Part shown: positions 47,878-58,570 of the stretch, piece by piece
Layout: every line of letters starts with the position of its first letter
Position numbering within the stretch: position 1 is the stretch's first letter
Source of the DNA: Barthelona sp. PCE
Lineage: Eukaryota > Metamonada: BaSk clade
Direction: 5' to 3'
Assembly (NCBI GenBank): GCA_040285745.1
Contig: JAUFOR010000006.1
Coordinates: forward strand, 124,001 to 188,000
DNA: 64,000 bases
Notes under the pieces: generated by a model
The model's database searches: none
Told to the model about the DNA's origin: nothing
The model's input: only the letters and a program-made list of their open reading frames with translations
Program-made: the position numbers and the translations under genes

Positions 47878-50800
47878 TTACAATCTGATCTTGGATTTAG
47901 GACGTCTGCGAGCAGTCGTCTTGTTTGCGGGGCGATCAGTAGTGCGATATCTGGTGGCATTTTCAGCAGAAACCTCACGTTCTTCACGTGCGATATCATG
48001 ATGCATCATTTCCAGATAGGGTTTTCCCTTGAATAACAAGGGTGTAGAGTGCTTGCTTTCGTACTCAGGAAGCAAAGAAACAAGCTGATCATTCAAACGA
48101 GAAAGTTCCTTAACAAACTCACGACGTTGCTTTTCTTCCTTCATAAGACGAGTAGAATCACCAACAAACAAACGCTTGGGATCAGTAGCTTGTTTGTTAA
48201 ATTCACGAAGACGATACTTGATAAATTCTCGACGTGTGATCAACTCAATCAGAGGTAATTGATCTTGAAGACGAAGGACTTCACGACCATAGAACTCAAG
48301 AACTGGCTCATTGTACTCTGTCATTGAAGAAACAGCGTTCAAGAAATCAAGCTGTTCCTTCTCAGATGTTTCAAGAACCTTCCAGAGTTCACCCATCTTG
48401 TTCTTGAATGTAGATAGTTTACGTGCCTTGGCAGCATTGGCCTGTTCAACCTTCTGCTTCTCCATTGCTTCTTCCTGACGACGAACCAAATCTTCGTTCT
48501 CACGAAGCTTGATTTGTTGTTCCTTCTCCTTGATCTGGATCTCAAGAGTCTTGTAACGTTCCATTGCATCAAAATCACGTTCCTCAAGAATTTCTTGTTG
48601 TTTAGCAAGCTTTTGTTCAAGTTGCTCAATAATAGAACTAAATTGTGACTTGCATTGCTTAGCATAATCACTCTTCCAAAGAGCAAAGTCCATTTCGAGC
48701 TTCTTGAGAGCAAGAACATTAGTGTTGTTCTCCTGCTCAATACCAAGACGCATGGTGCGTTCCTCAGAAATCTTAGCTTCATAAGTCTCGCGCATTTCGT
48801 CAAGTTTCTCAGTGACGGCAGTGAGTTGCTCTTCAGTTTGAGTGCGAAGAGTAGCTTCATAGTCTGAACGCATAGCAGCAATGGCCTTGAGCTTGGATTC
48901 AACTTCTTCACGACGCTTATTGAAACCATTCTCAACATCACGACAACGTTTCTGATAAAGTTCTTCGAATTCAGCCTCTTTAACAGCAATCTGAGCAATT
49001 TTTTCATCCTCATTAGCCTCAACCTTCTTCTGATATTCATCATGAAGACTGTCACGCTCTTCTTGCCAGGTCTTTGCCTTTTCTTCAAGAACTCGATCAT
49101 GTGCCTCTTTGAATTCTCTCATCTTCTCGTTAAGACGTGAATCTGTCTGAGCGTTATACTCAGTTTGATGATAATGGAGGATCTCTTCCTTCTTGAGGTA
49201 CTCATCATGTAAGTCCTTACGTTCCTTTTCGAACTGCTCAGCAAGAGCCTTCTTCTCAGCATCAACTTGTTCACGGACTTCCTTGATAAGATCTTCGAAA
49301 CCAGCTTGCTTTGTAGCAATAATTTCGTCGGAAATATTGCGCCATTTCTTCTCAATATTGATTTCATTCTCAACAATGGCAACACGGTTCTGAGAAGCCT
49401 CATCGAGAACATCCTTAAGCTCAGCATCATGTTTAGAACGGATTTCAGAGATACGATCATCGTAATCGGCTCTAAGTGAAGAAACAACAGTATCCAACTT
49501 GGCAGCAGAATCACGCTCAAGCTTCATACTAATCTCAGTGAGCTCAAGCTGATGTTTGTTCTTCTGAAGTGCCATTTCGCGTGAATGTTCACCCTGAAGT
49601 TCGGTTTCACGAAGTTTAAACTTGGTATCAAGCTTCTCTTCCTCGATAGCCATGCGCTTGAGGACTTCAGCCTCGATAACGCGCTCAGATTCACTCTTGA
49701 TGTTGAGTATCTCAACATCCTTAGAGAGAAGAGCCTCGTTGAGAGTGTCAATGGTGGCCTTAAGCTCACGCATACGGTTCTCGTGTTCCTGACGCATAGT
49801 CTTCATAGTATCAAGTGCACGAGTCTCGTATTTCTCCTTCATCTGAGTCTCAATACGCATACGATCAACCTCAGCATCACGCATCATACTTTCTTCCTTG
49901 ATACGAAGGGAATCCTCCTTATCTTCGATATCATGAAGAAGAGCCAACTTCTTATCGTGGAATTCAGTTTCAAGTTCATGACGTTGAACATCATAACGCT
50001 TCTTAAGCTTCATTTCACGATCTTGAAGGGATAACTCGAGCTGACGGGATTGTTCCAGATACTCAGCAAGTAGCTGTGCCTTAAGCTGATCGAGCTTAGA
50101 CTTTTCATTGTTGAGGAGAACACGAGTGTGTTGACGATCACGAGCAAGTAATGTTCGAAGTTCAACGAGAACGGACTCACGAACCTTGAGTTTCATGTCC
50201 TCAACCTCGCGTTCCTGCTCATCGATGGCCTTTTGCTTCTCTTCCATCATGGCAAGGAACTCTTGATGGTTCTGTTCATATCTAGACTTTTGTTGAGCCA
50301 TAAAAACATCCTTTTCGGCATCATACTTCTTCCTAAGTTCAATCTCAAGCTGAACCTTGGCGTTTTCAAGCTCAAGTTCCTTCTTTTTGTAATCTTCAGC
50401 CTTAGTACGCAGGTTTTGATCAAGAATATCCTTCTCAGCAATCAGTTCCTTCTCCTTCTCTGTGACAAAGGTCTCCTTCTCAGTGGAGAGCTCCTCACGA
50501 AGCTTCTTCTCAGTCTCTCGAGTCTCAGCAAGGAAAGCACGTTGTTGCTCAATCATTTCATCTTGCTTGGCACGTACCTCAGACCAGACGCGATCTTCAA
50601 ATTCAGAACGAGTCTTGGCCTCAGTCTGCTTATAAGACTCCATAATACCAGTGTAACGCTCACGAACGCTGCTCTCAAAATCAAGTTTCTCGGCTTCAAG
50701 CTTCTTCTGCATATCAAGCTTAGCCTGTTCAACAGCAGCCCATTCCTCCTTCTCCTTCTCAACACGACGGTTAATGACGTCCTTACAGTTGTCAAGGTTA

Positions 50801-53334
50801 GTAGCCATAAGAGCCTTGTATTTAGCCTTGATATCGCTCTCGAACTTGATGATACCACGGTTAATGCTGTTAATCTTCTGCTGATACTCACTCTCAATGG
50901 TGTGGACGTAATCACGCTCACGTTGCTGACGTTCAGCATAAGTTTCACGCATCATTTCAACTTCAGCTGCAATCTGCTTCTTGAATTGCTTACGGGCTTC
51001 AATATCTGCCTTAATATGTTCAACCTCAAGCTTCTTCTTGTCCATAATGTGTTGGATCTCGGCGTTCTCCAGCTCAACAAGGTGTGCGCTGTGTGCGGCT
51101 GCTAAAGCATCATCTTTTGCGACAATAACATTGGCATAATCATCGTGCAGCTTCTTAACAGCGTCAGTGTGTGTACCAAGCATAGCATCCTCCTTGGTCT
51201 TGAACAGCTGAAGATTTTCTGCAAATTGTGAATCAAATTCAGTTTGAAGCTTGGTGACGTAGTCATCATGTTCGAGTTTCTGCTTAGAGAGAAGCTCATC
51301 ATAAGTGTTACGCATATCAAGGATCTGTCCATCTTTACGTTCAGTAAACTTCTTCTCCATCTCTGAAATCTTGTTTTGGTGCTCAATCTCAGCTTCGTGC
51401 ATCTTAGAAACAACAATCTCATCAAGCTCGGACTTCTTCTTGAAATAGTAGTCTTGCAATTGTGCACGTTCTTGTTCGAGTTCATTGCGGATATCCATAA
51501 CCTTCTTCTGATGAGATTTACGCTCATCGTCGAGTTTGTTCATATTACTTTGGTGTACAGCAGCAATCTTTTCTCCCAAGTTCTCCATCAACTCACGCTC
51601 ATAACGTTCACGCATGCTGTTAACAGAAGAAGAATTAATCTTGTTCTCGAGTTCATTCATCATACCATGAGTGGCCATCTCAAGGTCCTTAATATCCTTA
51701 AGATAGTTCTCACGAAGCTTCTCAATTGCGGCTTCATAGTGGATACGACGTTCACTCTCAAATGCTTCACGGTGCTCTGATGTTAAACGCTGATGGTTAA
51801 GGAACTCTTCCTGCAACTTAGCGAGATCAGTACGATAACGGTCTGCCATAAGGTTCTGTTCAAGAGCCAACTTGTTACGGAGCTCTTCAATTTCCTGCAT
51901 ACGCTTCTCCTCATAGGCCTGACGCAGTTTCATCATATTGACATCAGACTGCATCTTCATATCCGCGATATCACGGTCCTTCTCGGATAACAATGAATCA
52001 AAACGACTACGGACCTCCTCAAGCATTGATTCGTAACGTGAAGCCATCTCTCGTTCACGCAATGAAAAATCTTTACGAATCTCCTCTTCTTTTCTCAAAA
52101 AGATCTGATGCAGCTCTTCACGAACTGATAAAAGCTTTCCGCTGTAGTTTGACCGAACATCTTGTAAACGAGCCTCGTATTTCTCAACCTCCTTTAAGGA
52201 ATCATCCTTCATACGTTGAATCAGACCATCAAACTTGCTCTCGAGTAGTTTAAGAGCGTTGGCGCGCATCTCAGCATTTCTTCGCTCGAGATCGACAATC
52301 TCTGATCGATAATTTTCTCGCAACTTCATGTTCTCTTCGTTTAATGAATCTTTGAGTGTGTTAAGACGTTCCATGAAATTGTTGAGCTTCTGCTCTGACA
52401 TTTCACGCTCTTTAACAACCTCACGGTCCTTATCAGCGACAAGACCACGTACTCGGTCAGATTCACGTTCCTTCATTGCAGTGATTTCACGAACGTTACG
52501 GATCTCGGTGTTGCGGAGTTCCTGCTCAAGTTGAGAACAACGAGCTTCCCAACGTTCATTGAGTTCCTTTTGACGATTAAGCAACTTATCTTGAAGATCG
52601 GAACGTTGCTCAAATAATTGGTTCTTCAACTTTTCAATCTCCTCCTCATAGAGTTCCTTGAGCTCTTTAATACGGGATTCGGCTTCAGTTTGCTTGGATT
52701 CTTCAACTTCAAGCAATTTAGAACGCATTGTACGACCAAGTTCATCCTCACGACGGGTGTGATCCTCCTTCATGCGGTTCAATTCTTCGTGATGCTCATC
52801 AACTGCATCATTGAACTTCGTACGAAGACTATGCAGCTGTGTGTCTTTATCATCAATGGTGCTCAATAAACGACGCTCAATCTTCAGTTTTTCATCAGAG
52901 AGAAAATGAGTCTTGCCCAGATCGTCAACTTCGGTACGCAGGGCAGATAATGTGAGGTCGTCATCATGTTTAGAACGATCAAGATCGATACGATCAGGAA
53001 TCACAATATCATGGGAAGGTTCCTCAACAATGTGATCAATGGCCTCCTCGACGGGTTCCTCGACAACAGGGGTCTCATCAACAACAGGTTCAACAGGAGA
53101 CTTAGGAGTGGATACAACTTCTTCTGCTGCTTTCTTAGCAGCACGCTGTTCACGGAAACGAGCCAGGCGGTCGATACGCTCAGATTTGGGCGTGACCATG
53201 GCTGTGGTGACAGGTTTTTCTTCAGCAACAACGTGAACTGGTGCTCTTTCAACTGTTGTTGAAGGTGAACCCATTTCGCGCTTAGCTTTGAGAGCACGGA
53301 GCTTTTCTAAAGCTGCGCTCTTCTTATTTTGCAT
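47878..53334 (-). CDS. Giant coiled-coil protein with PRC1/MAP65-like C-terminal domain
   Basis: An 1818-aa protein from the ATG at 53334, preceded by TCATTCGTTTACA, a good initiator-like motif. After a disordered N-terminus (about 130 residues) it is almost unbroken Glu/Lys/Arg-rich coiled coil. Residues about 1645-1790 change character: ELWKVLETSEKEQLDFL, ITRREFIKYRLREF, QATDPKRLFVGDSTRLMKEE and LFKGKPYLEMMHHD. This follows the C-terminal spectrin-like microtubule-binding domain of PRC1/Ase1/MAP65 (ELWDRV, KASDPNRF...LLKEEKQR, FMVNGQKFMEY). Those proteins crosslink antiparallel microtubules but are usually 500-700 aa. The basic C-terminus (ARRRPKSKIRL) could add microtubule affinity. The coiled-coil body is sure; the MAP65 relation is inferred. 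Confidence 0.72.
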   Translation of the reverse strand: MQNKKSAALEKLRALKAKREMGSPSTTVERAPVHVVAEEKPVTTAMVTPKSERIDRLARFREQRAAKKAAEEVVSTPKSPVEPVVDETPVVEEPVEEAIDHIVEEPSHDIVIPDRIDLDRSKHDDDLTLSALRTEVDDLGKTHFLSDEKLKIERRLLSTIDDKDTQLHSLRTKFNDAVDEHHEELNRMKEDHTRREDELGRTMRSKLLEVEESKQTEAESRIKELKELYEEEIEKLKNQLFEQRSDLQDKLLNRQKELNERWEARCSQLEQELRNTEIRNVREITAMKERESDRVRGLVADKDREVVKEREMSEQKLNNFMERLNTLKDSLNEENMKLRENYRSEIVDLERRNAEMRANALKLLESKFDGLIQRMKDDSLKEVEKYEARLQDVRSNYSGKLLSVREELHQIFLRKEEEIRKDFSLREREMASRYESMLEEVRSRFDSLLSEKDRDIADMKMQSDVNMMKLRQAYEEKRMQEIEELRNKLALEQNLMADRYRTDLAKLQEEFLNHQRLTSEHREAFESERRIHYEAAIEKLRENYLKDIKDLEMATHGMMNELENKINSSSVNSMRERYERELMENLGEKIAAVHQSNMNKLDDERKSHQKKVMDIRNELEQERAQLQDYYFKKKSELDEIVVSKMHEAEIEHQNKISEMEKKFTERKDGQILDMRNTYDELLSKQKLEHDDYVTKLQTEFDSQFAENLQLFKTKEDAMLGTHTDAVKKLHDDYANVIVAKDDALAAAHSAHLVELENAEIQHIMDKKKLEVEHIKADIEARKQFKKQIAAEVEMMRETYAERQQRERDYVHTIESEYQQKINSINRGIIKFESDIKAKYKALMATNLDNCKDVINRRVEKEKEEWAAVEQAKLDMQKKLEAEKLDFESSVRERYTGIMESYKQTEAKTRSEFEDRVWSEVRAKQDEMIEQQRAFLAETRETEKKLREELSTEKETFVTEKEKELIAEKDILDQNLRTKAEDYKKKELELENAKVQLEIELRKKYDAEKDVFMAQQKSRYEQNHQEFLAMMEEKQKAIDEQEREVEDMKLKVRESVLVELRTLLARDRQHTRVLLNNEKSKLDQLKAQLLAEYLEQSRQLELSLQDREMKLKKRYDVQRHELETEFHDKKLALLHDIEDKEDSLRIKEESMMRDAEVDRMRIETQMKEKYETRALDTMKTMRQEHENRMRELKATIDTLNEALLSKDVEILNIKSESERVIEAEVLKRMAIEEEKLDTKFKLRETELQGEHSREMALQKNKHQLELTEISMKLERDSAAKLDTVVSSLRADYDDRISEIRSKHDAELKDVLDEASQNRVAIVENEINIEKKWRNISDEIIATKQAGFEDLIKEVREQVDAEKKALAEQFEKERKDLHDEYLKKEEILHYHQTEYNAQTDSRLNEKMREFKEAHDRVLEEKAKTWQEERDSLHDEYQKKVEANEDEKIAQIAVKEAEFEELYQKRCRDVENGFNKRREEVESKLKAIAAMRSDYEATLRTQTEEQLTAVTEKLDEMRETYEAKISEERTMRLGIEQENNTNVLALKKLEMDFALWKSDYAKQCKSQFSSIIEQLEQKLAKQQEILEERDFDAMERYKTLEIQIKEKEQQIKLRENEDLVRRQEEAMEKQKVEQANAAKARKLSTFKNKMGELWKVLETSEKEQLDFLNAVSSMTEYNEPVLEFYGREVLRLQDQLPLIELITRREFIKYRLREFNKQATDPKRLFVGDSTRLMKEEKQRREFVKELSRLNDQLVSLLPEYESKHSTPLLFKGKPYLEMMHHDIAREEREVSAENATRYRTTDRPANKTTARRRPKSKIRL

Positions 53335-53547
53335 TGTAAACGAATGATAAGGCGAAAAATAATTCAAACGTGAAATGAAATGTTAAACTGGGGTCGCGAA
53401 AAAGCTCATCGGGAATGATGGGCTGCTTATTTCCTGAAATGATGTCTTAAAGTAAGCTAAAGGCAAAAACAAAACACTTATTCTTTTTTGAGATTGTTTT
53501 ACGTTTTCACCGCCTTTTCGCCTACGTCATCACTGTAGGATAGATTG

Positions 53548-53892
53548 ATGATGACCGAAGAGCCAACAAGCACTGCATTTCAGTTCAATATTGTAGACAG
53601 TGATGAAGAAAATGAGGATTGTTACACTAAATGTCTTTCTGTGATAGATAAACAGTTAAAATCGCTTGTTCCAGTAGCCAAGGAACCACCTTACGTCACA
53701 GAAAGTGCTTCAGAAGCTGAACAAGTATCTGATTGTGAAGAAATTATTATGTACCATCGTACTTCACAAAAATCAGATCAAGATTTTAAAGAATTTATTG
53801 AAATGGAACAGATGATCATGCGACAAACTGCACAAACTCCAATTGAAGAATTGGAAAAAGAATTATTAATTGAAAAAGAAGAACCTGCTTAA
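53548..53892 (+). CDS. Small acidic protein, unknown
   Basis: A 114-aa protein (ATG at 53548 or 53551) with a TCACC/TCATCACT initiator-like cluster upstream. It is acidic with Ser/Asp/Glu clusters (SDEENEDC, SEAEQVSDCEE) and a helical C-terminal half rich in Glu and Met. No domain is recognised. It starts head-to-head with the giant coiled-coil gene (213 bp apart). Its stop directly abuts the stop of the next gene on the other strand. Confidence 0.6.
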   Translation: MMTEEPTSTAFQFNIVDSDEENEDCYTKCLSVIDKQLKSLVPVAKEPPYVTESASEAEQVSDCEEIIMYHRTSQKSDQDFKEFIEMEQMIMRQTAQTPIEELEKELLIEKEEPA

Positions 53893-54330
53893 TCACCTTT
53901 TTTTCTTTCTATTTTTGTATTTAATTGGTGTTGGGAACGGTAATATGTCATTTGATGACTGATGTGTTGCTGTAGTATTCCACATTGCAGTTTTTTTCGA
54001 ATCTTCCAAATCTGCAAGGGTTAATGGTTCATCATGATGATTTTGTGGAATAGAACGCATGGGAGATCTGATTGTTAGATTGCTCCGTTGTATTGAAGAA
54101 TGCAAAACGTTTGTAGCTGATGATTTAAGTTCATCTTCTTCATGTACCTTTCTTTTAGTAAACATAACACTGTAACTGTTACGCTTTCGATCCATTTCCC
54201 TGATTTTTTGCAATTGTTTCTTCATATCACTTTGCCTTAAAAAGGAGAACATTTTTCTTGAAGAACGAACTCGTTTTTGATCCCCTTCAAGATGTCTGGA
54301 GTATACTGTCGTGTCAACAAGACTACTCAT
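53893..54330 (-). CDS. Small basic Ser-rich protein, unknown
   Basis: A 145-aa basic, mostly disordered protein, rich in Arg, Lys, Ser and Thr, with RSSRKMFSFL and a Lys/Arg end (KYKNRKKKR). The ATG at 54330 has TTTCACACATG upstream, a TCACA initiator-like motif 6 nt before the ATG. No domain is recognised. The TGA lies immediately next to the opposite gene's TAA with no spacer. Confidence 0.6.
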   Translation of the reverse strand: MSSLVDTTVYSRHLEGDQKRVRSSRKMFSFLRQSDMKKQLQKIREMDRKRNSYSVMFTKRKVHEEDELKSSATNVLHSSIQRSNLTIRSPMRSIPQNHHDEPLTLADLEDSKKTAMWNTTATHQSSNDILPFPTPIKYKNRKKKR

Positions 54331-54456
54331 GTGTGAAATTCAATAAACTGAACAAGAAAAAGAAAATATACAAATAATCAGCCAATTTACTATATTTCAA
54401 CCTCTAAACTATATAATAACACATCATAATAAACATCATTAATGCATGTTTATTGT

Positions 54457-57400
54457 CTAAGAATCTTCCAGATCAAAGCGTGGAAGAATATGCATAGCCA
54501 TCAACTCATGGAATAGTAGTAGAGCAGCACGTGGCATAGGAACAACAGATACAGTATGCTCAATTTGCTTGCTACGACAAGAACGACAGAACGCTGTCTC
54601 TAGAACCTGAGTACCAGTCTCAAAGATACTATCAGCAAACATACCGCAATGATCACAAATCAAAACATGATCAGCATCAGCGTTATGAAACATACGATCT
54701 AAAAGGAATTCTGTGCAACCATGTGCAATAATAGCATCTCTTTCCATTTCACCGACACGAGTACCACCCATACGAGAACGACCTTTAAGAGGTTGTTTGG
54801 TGATTGTAGCAAGAGGACCACGAGCTCTAGAGTGTAATTTATCATGAACCAAGTGCTTAAGACGCTGGTAAAAAGTAGGACCAAAGAATACAACTGCAGA
54901 AAGTCGTTGACCAGTAAAACCGTTATACAGGGCTTCGTGACCGTATCTTTGTTGACCAAGATCATGTAGACGTTGAGAAATACCACCGACATTCAACTCG
55001 TTAAAAGCTGTACCATCACCCAGGATACCTTCGAAAACAGCAACCTTAGATAACAAACACTCAATGAGCTGCCCGACAGTCATACGAGAAGGAATAGCAT
55101 GAGGGTTCATGATTAAATCAGGAGAAATACCATTGCAAGAGAAAGGCATATCTGCTTGAGTAAAAGTAATACCAATAACACCCTTTTGTCCATGACGAGA
55201 AGAAAACTTATCACCTACTTCAGGAATACAAGGCATACGAATACGCACAGCACCTAATAAATTATCGTCCTCACTCTTTGTGATAACAACTCTGTCAACA
55301 TAACCAGCTTCAGTAGAACGTACACGGATTGATGCATCAATCTTCTTCTGCATACCTAACCCCTCCATCTCTTGTGAAGGAACAATTGTTCTACCAATCA
55401 AAATTTCATTGGGACCAATAGTTACATCAGGGGTAATTAAACCATCAACGTCCAGATTTTTCTTCCATGCACCATTGCTGTCATAACCAAACTCCAACTC
55501 AGCTGGATCAGGTTTCTCAAACTGTTGTTTCTCTCGTGTTGTATCCTCTTCACCAATGTAAGTTCTGAAGGAAGACGAACGGAAGAGACCTCGGTCAAGA
55601 GAAGAACGTGACATGATCAACGAATCTTCTTGGTTGAAACCAGTGTAACATAAAACAGCTACAATGATATTTTGTCCTGCTGGTAAATCAAGGAAACGTA
55701 AATATTCCATTGGTCTTGTAAAGACTAAAGGTCGTTGAGGATAGTGTAAGATGTAACCTAGAGGATCCATTCTCTGTTCGAAATTAGTCATATAAACTCC
55801 CATAGCTTGTTTTCCCATAGCCGATTGGTAAGTGTTACGTGGCGACTGGTTGTGATCAGGGAAAGGAATGACACTTGCACATACACCTAAAATCATTGAA
55901 GGATGAATCTCACAGTGTGTAAATTGTTCTAAATTCAAACGATGTTGATCAATCTCCTCCTGTTGTTCAGCCGTCTCGCCAACGGTGCCGACAATGTCGT
56001 GCAGCTCTTTGAGATAACCAACGTGAGGTGCAATGAGAGCTGATGCAGATCCAAGCACGTCAATGAACTCAATGCAACCATTGTCTATCAGTTCCTTGAA
56101 TTCAACACCGGAACGACATAGATCGCCCTGGCACTGAAGATGTCCGTCGTTAACAACAAAGATGGGACGTAAAGGACGGCCGTAATCAGTGTAGAAGTGA
56201 ATTTCACGACGTTGAGTCGAACTCGAAGATATGGGTATCTTCATAGTACGCGGGGTGACTGACACCTGCCATGAGAACTCACCGCGACGCTGACGCTCTA
56301 AAAACTCTCCAACAAGCCAATCTCCTTCACCTTCACTGACATACGCACCAATCCAATCACCGTTCAAGAACACCTTCCATACGTTCATGTCCGCAAAGAT
56401 GTAGGGTTGACAATGGGCAAGGACTTCCATACGGTTATCCAGGAATGACCAAAGGCGATGTGTGGCTTCGTAATCGGTGGTTGAGACCAACGTTGTTAAT
56501 GCGAGATGCTTGGTGAGACCAACTTGTGCACCTTCTGGTGTTTCTGCTGGACAGATCATGCCCCACTGCGTGTTGTGAAGTTGACGCATACGTGTGCTCT
56601 TTCCTGTTGATGCCTTGTTGTAAACGACACGTCGAAGATAAGAAAGAGAGAGAAGGTAGGTAAGACGTTCAAGCTTCTGTGCGACACCCTTTCTACCGAG
56701 TGTACCAGTACGGACACCCCAGTTACCTGTTGATAATGACCAACGCAGACCTTCACTTATTGATGTGGGACGCCATTGCGTTTTGAGTGTGTTACCGTCC
56801 ATCTTAGAGTTCTTACGAAGATAACGCTGTAAAGAACGTGATAAACGCTTACGTTCTTCATAAAACAACTGTCTGAACAGGGATTCGACCAATGTACCGG
56901 CCAAATCAAGACGCTTCATACCATAGTGATCTCGATCAGTCGGTAACTCACGGCCGATAATAGCACTGAGTAACTTGTTACACATGTGACCGATATATTT
57001 TGCTTTAGCATTATTCGAACCTGAACGCCTCTTATCAGTGTGGAAAGCAGCCATTCGACGGAAACGTTCATTGGGATCAATGATATCAGGAGATTCAAAA
57101 TCATGATACTGACTGAAATTTTGAAGAGGTTGAGAACCAATATGGGGAAGTACATGTTGATCAATCTTCTCACGAGCTCGTTGAATACGTTCTTCAGGTT
57201 GTAACTGTCTAATGTTATCAACTAAACGGATGGCAATAACGTCAAGTGCTCTGTCCTGCGAAAAATCATTGAAAAGTTCTTCGTAAGCATCCAATGATGA
57301 TGATAATACTTCAAGAATTGCAATATCACTCTCATCATAAACGATAAGTTCAACTGCTTCTCGAATACTATCAACACCAAGTGCCTTGAGTAAAATAACA

Positions 57401-58221
57401 AGCGGCAAAGGGGATTTGCTGTCCTTATATAAATCATCCCAGTAAACAGTGAGACCTTGTGCAGTAAGTTCAATCTTTAAATTTGCAGGCATATGTTGGA
57501 TATCAGGGTTGAGTGAGTCAACTTCAACGGACAATGATCCATCTTGTTGGACAATGACGAATGACTGATTACGAACACGATTCTCCTGCGAAATTAATAC
57601 TTTTTCACTACCACGAATAATGAAATAACCACCTTGATCAAGTGGGCATTCACCTGCCTTCCTGACGACATCGTCCGCTGTGATACTGGTCTGCTTCATG
57701 TCCTTAAGGCGTTCAATCTGACGTGAAAGATGACAATAACCACATCGAACCATTAATGGAATTCTAGCAAGCTCAAGTTGCTCAAAAAGCTGTGTATCCT
57801 CGAGTTCCCACTGTTTGCCATTGAATGTAACGAGCTCTTCAGCATTTCGTTCACCGGTAGGCTTGCAAAGCGTAGTCACCATAAGATCTGTGTAAAACAT
57901 TGTAGAATACGTAACTTTCCTTAAGCGACATTGCTGCGGGGTAATTTCTGTGTCAGGGAGCTTGGGATCTGTGGGCTTCTTCTCCGAACAAGCGTTCAAA
58001 AACTTAATTACAAAGCATCTGTACTTTGCATCATCAACTGTTGTAATGATTGCGTCTGCGTTCTCCGGGTGCACCTCTATCACGATCGGATCAGAGTCAC
58101 GGATGATCTGACGAATTGATACATTCAGAAACACATCGTATGAATCGATCTGCTGTCTGGTCAGCCCCATGTCCTTGAAGAAACTGGTAAGTACGTTCCA
58201 TACCTCGTCTTGAGAGAGCAT
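54457..58221 (-). CDS. RPB2: RNA polymerase II second-largest subunit RPB2
   Basis: A 1254-aa RPB2 starting at MLSQDEVWNVL (ATG 58221); an upstream in-frame start would add a hydrophobic run not seen in the family. Key motifs include the fork and lobe region, GFNQEDSLIMSRSSLDRGLF, FSSRHGQKGVIGITF, MPFSCNGISPDLIMNPHAIP, RSRMGGTRVGEMERDAIIAHG and the C-terminal zinc-binding CDHCG/CRSC pair, ending with LLLFHELMAMHILPRF. The MGVYMTNFEQRMD and NQEDSLIM blocks favour Pol II over Pol I or III. It forms half of the active-site cleft with RPB1. TCATTTTTTCCTTACATCACTTG precedes the ATG, and TAAA lies about 10 nt after the stop. Confidence 0.93.
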   Translation of the reverse strand: MLSQDEVWNVLTSFFKDMGLTRQQIDSYDVFLNVSIRQIIRDSDPIVIEVHPENADAIITTVDDAKYRCFVIKFLNACSEKKPTDPKLPDTEITPQQCRLRKVTYSTMFYTDLMVTTLCKPTGERNAEELVTFNGKQWELEDTQLFEQLELARIPLMVRCGYCHLSRQIERLKDMKQTSITADDVVRKAGECPLDQGGYFIIRGSEKVLISQENRVRNQSFVIVQQDGSLSVEVDSLNPDIQHMPANLKIELTAQGLTVYWDDLYKDSKSPLPLVILLKALGVDSIREAVELIVYDESDIAILEVLSSSLDAYEELFNDFSQDRALDVIAIRLVDNIRQLQPEERIQRAREKIDQHVLPHIGSQPLQNFSQYHDFESPDIIDPNERFRRMAAFHTDKRRSGSNNAKAKYIGHMCNKLLSAIIGRELPTDRDHYGMKRLDLAGTLVESLFRQLFYEERKRLSRSLQRYLRKNSKMDGNTLKTQWRPTSISEGLRWSLSTGNWGVRTGTLGRKGVAQKLERLTYLLSLSYLRRVVYNKASTGKSTRMRQLHNTQWGMICPAETPEGAQVGLTKHLALTTLVSTTDYEATHRLWSFLDNRMEVLAHCQPYIFADMNVWKVFLNGDWIGAYVSEGEGDWLVGEFLERQRRGEFSWQVSVTPRTMKIPISSSSTQRREIHFYTDYGRPLRPIFVVNDGHLQCQGDLCRSGVEFKELIDNGCIEFIDVLGSASALIAPHVGYLKELHDIVGTVGETAEQQEEIDQHRLNLEQFTHCEIHPSMILGVCASVIPFPDHNQSPRNTYQSAMGKQAMGVYMTNFEQRMDPLGYILHYPQRPLVFTRPMEYLRFLDLPAGQNIIVAVLCYTGFNQEDSLIMSRSSLDRGLFRSSSFRTYIGEEDTTREKQQFEKPDPAELEFGYDSNGAWKKNLDVDGLITPDVTIGPNEILIGRTIVPSQEMEGLGMQKKIDASIRVRSTEAGYVDRVVITKSEDDNLLGAVRIRMPCIPEVGDKFSSRHGQKGVIGITFTQADMPFSCNGISPDLIMNPHAIPSRMTVGQLIECLLSKVAVFEGILGDGTAFNELNVGGISQRLHDLGQQRYGHEALYNGFTGQRLSAVVFFGPTFYQRLKHLVHDKLHSRARGPLATITKQPLKGRSRMGGTRVGEMERDAIIAHGCTEFLLDRMFHNADADHVLICDHCGMFADSIFETGTQVLETAFCRSCRSKQIEHTVSVVPMPRAALLLFHELMAMHILPRFDLEDS

Positions 58222-58570
58222 TGGAACAAGTGATGTAAGGAAAAAATGAGAAAGCACATTTTCTCAGCATTTCACAGTACATCTTTCACTTTACTAACAG
58301 TAAATTGCGCATAGCAGTGGTTTGGGTTGCACAAAGGACTGAAATCGCAACTTCACAAATCAATTCATGACCGATCATAATACAGCGCTATTAGCTGTTT
58401 GAAGCAAACCATGCATCTATGAAACCCTTGGGAAGGTGCTCGATATGTGAATAAATCATTAAAGCGAAGAATTTTACTTTTTCTACAAATGCTCATATAC
58501 AGTTCACTGTATACTTCGAAATGGTGTATAAGACGATAAATATGCACAATACGAGACAGATATTCAATAA
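58222..58570. other. 349-bp divergent promoter region with an inverted repeat
   Basis: AT-rich spacer between RPB2 (leftward) and the 163-aa gene (rightward). An 8-bp inverted repeat, TATACAGT/ACTGTATA with a 2-base centre, lies at 58496-58513. A 60-codon frame on the minus strand has poor composition and is not called. TTCAAT sits just before the 58571 ATG. Confidence 0.45.

Noticed and set aside
50233-51105. 290-codon hydrophobic frame antisense to the giant coiled-coil gene
   Set aside because: A Leu-rich mirror of coiled-coil Glu/Lys codons; typical shadow frame.
58365-58547. 60-codon minus-strand frame upstream of RPB2
   Set aside because: Chance composition, lying in a promoter spacer.
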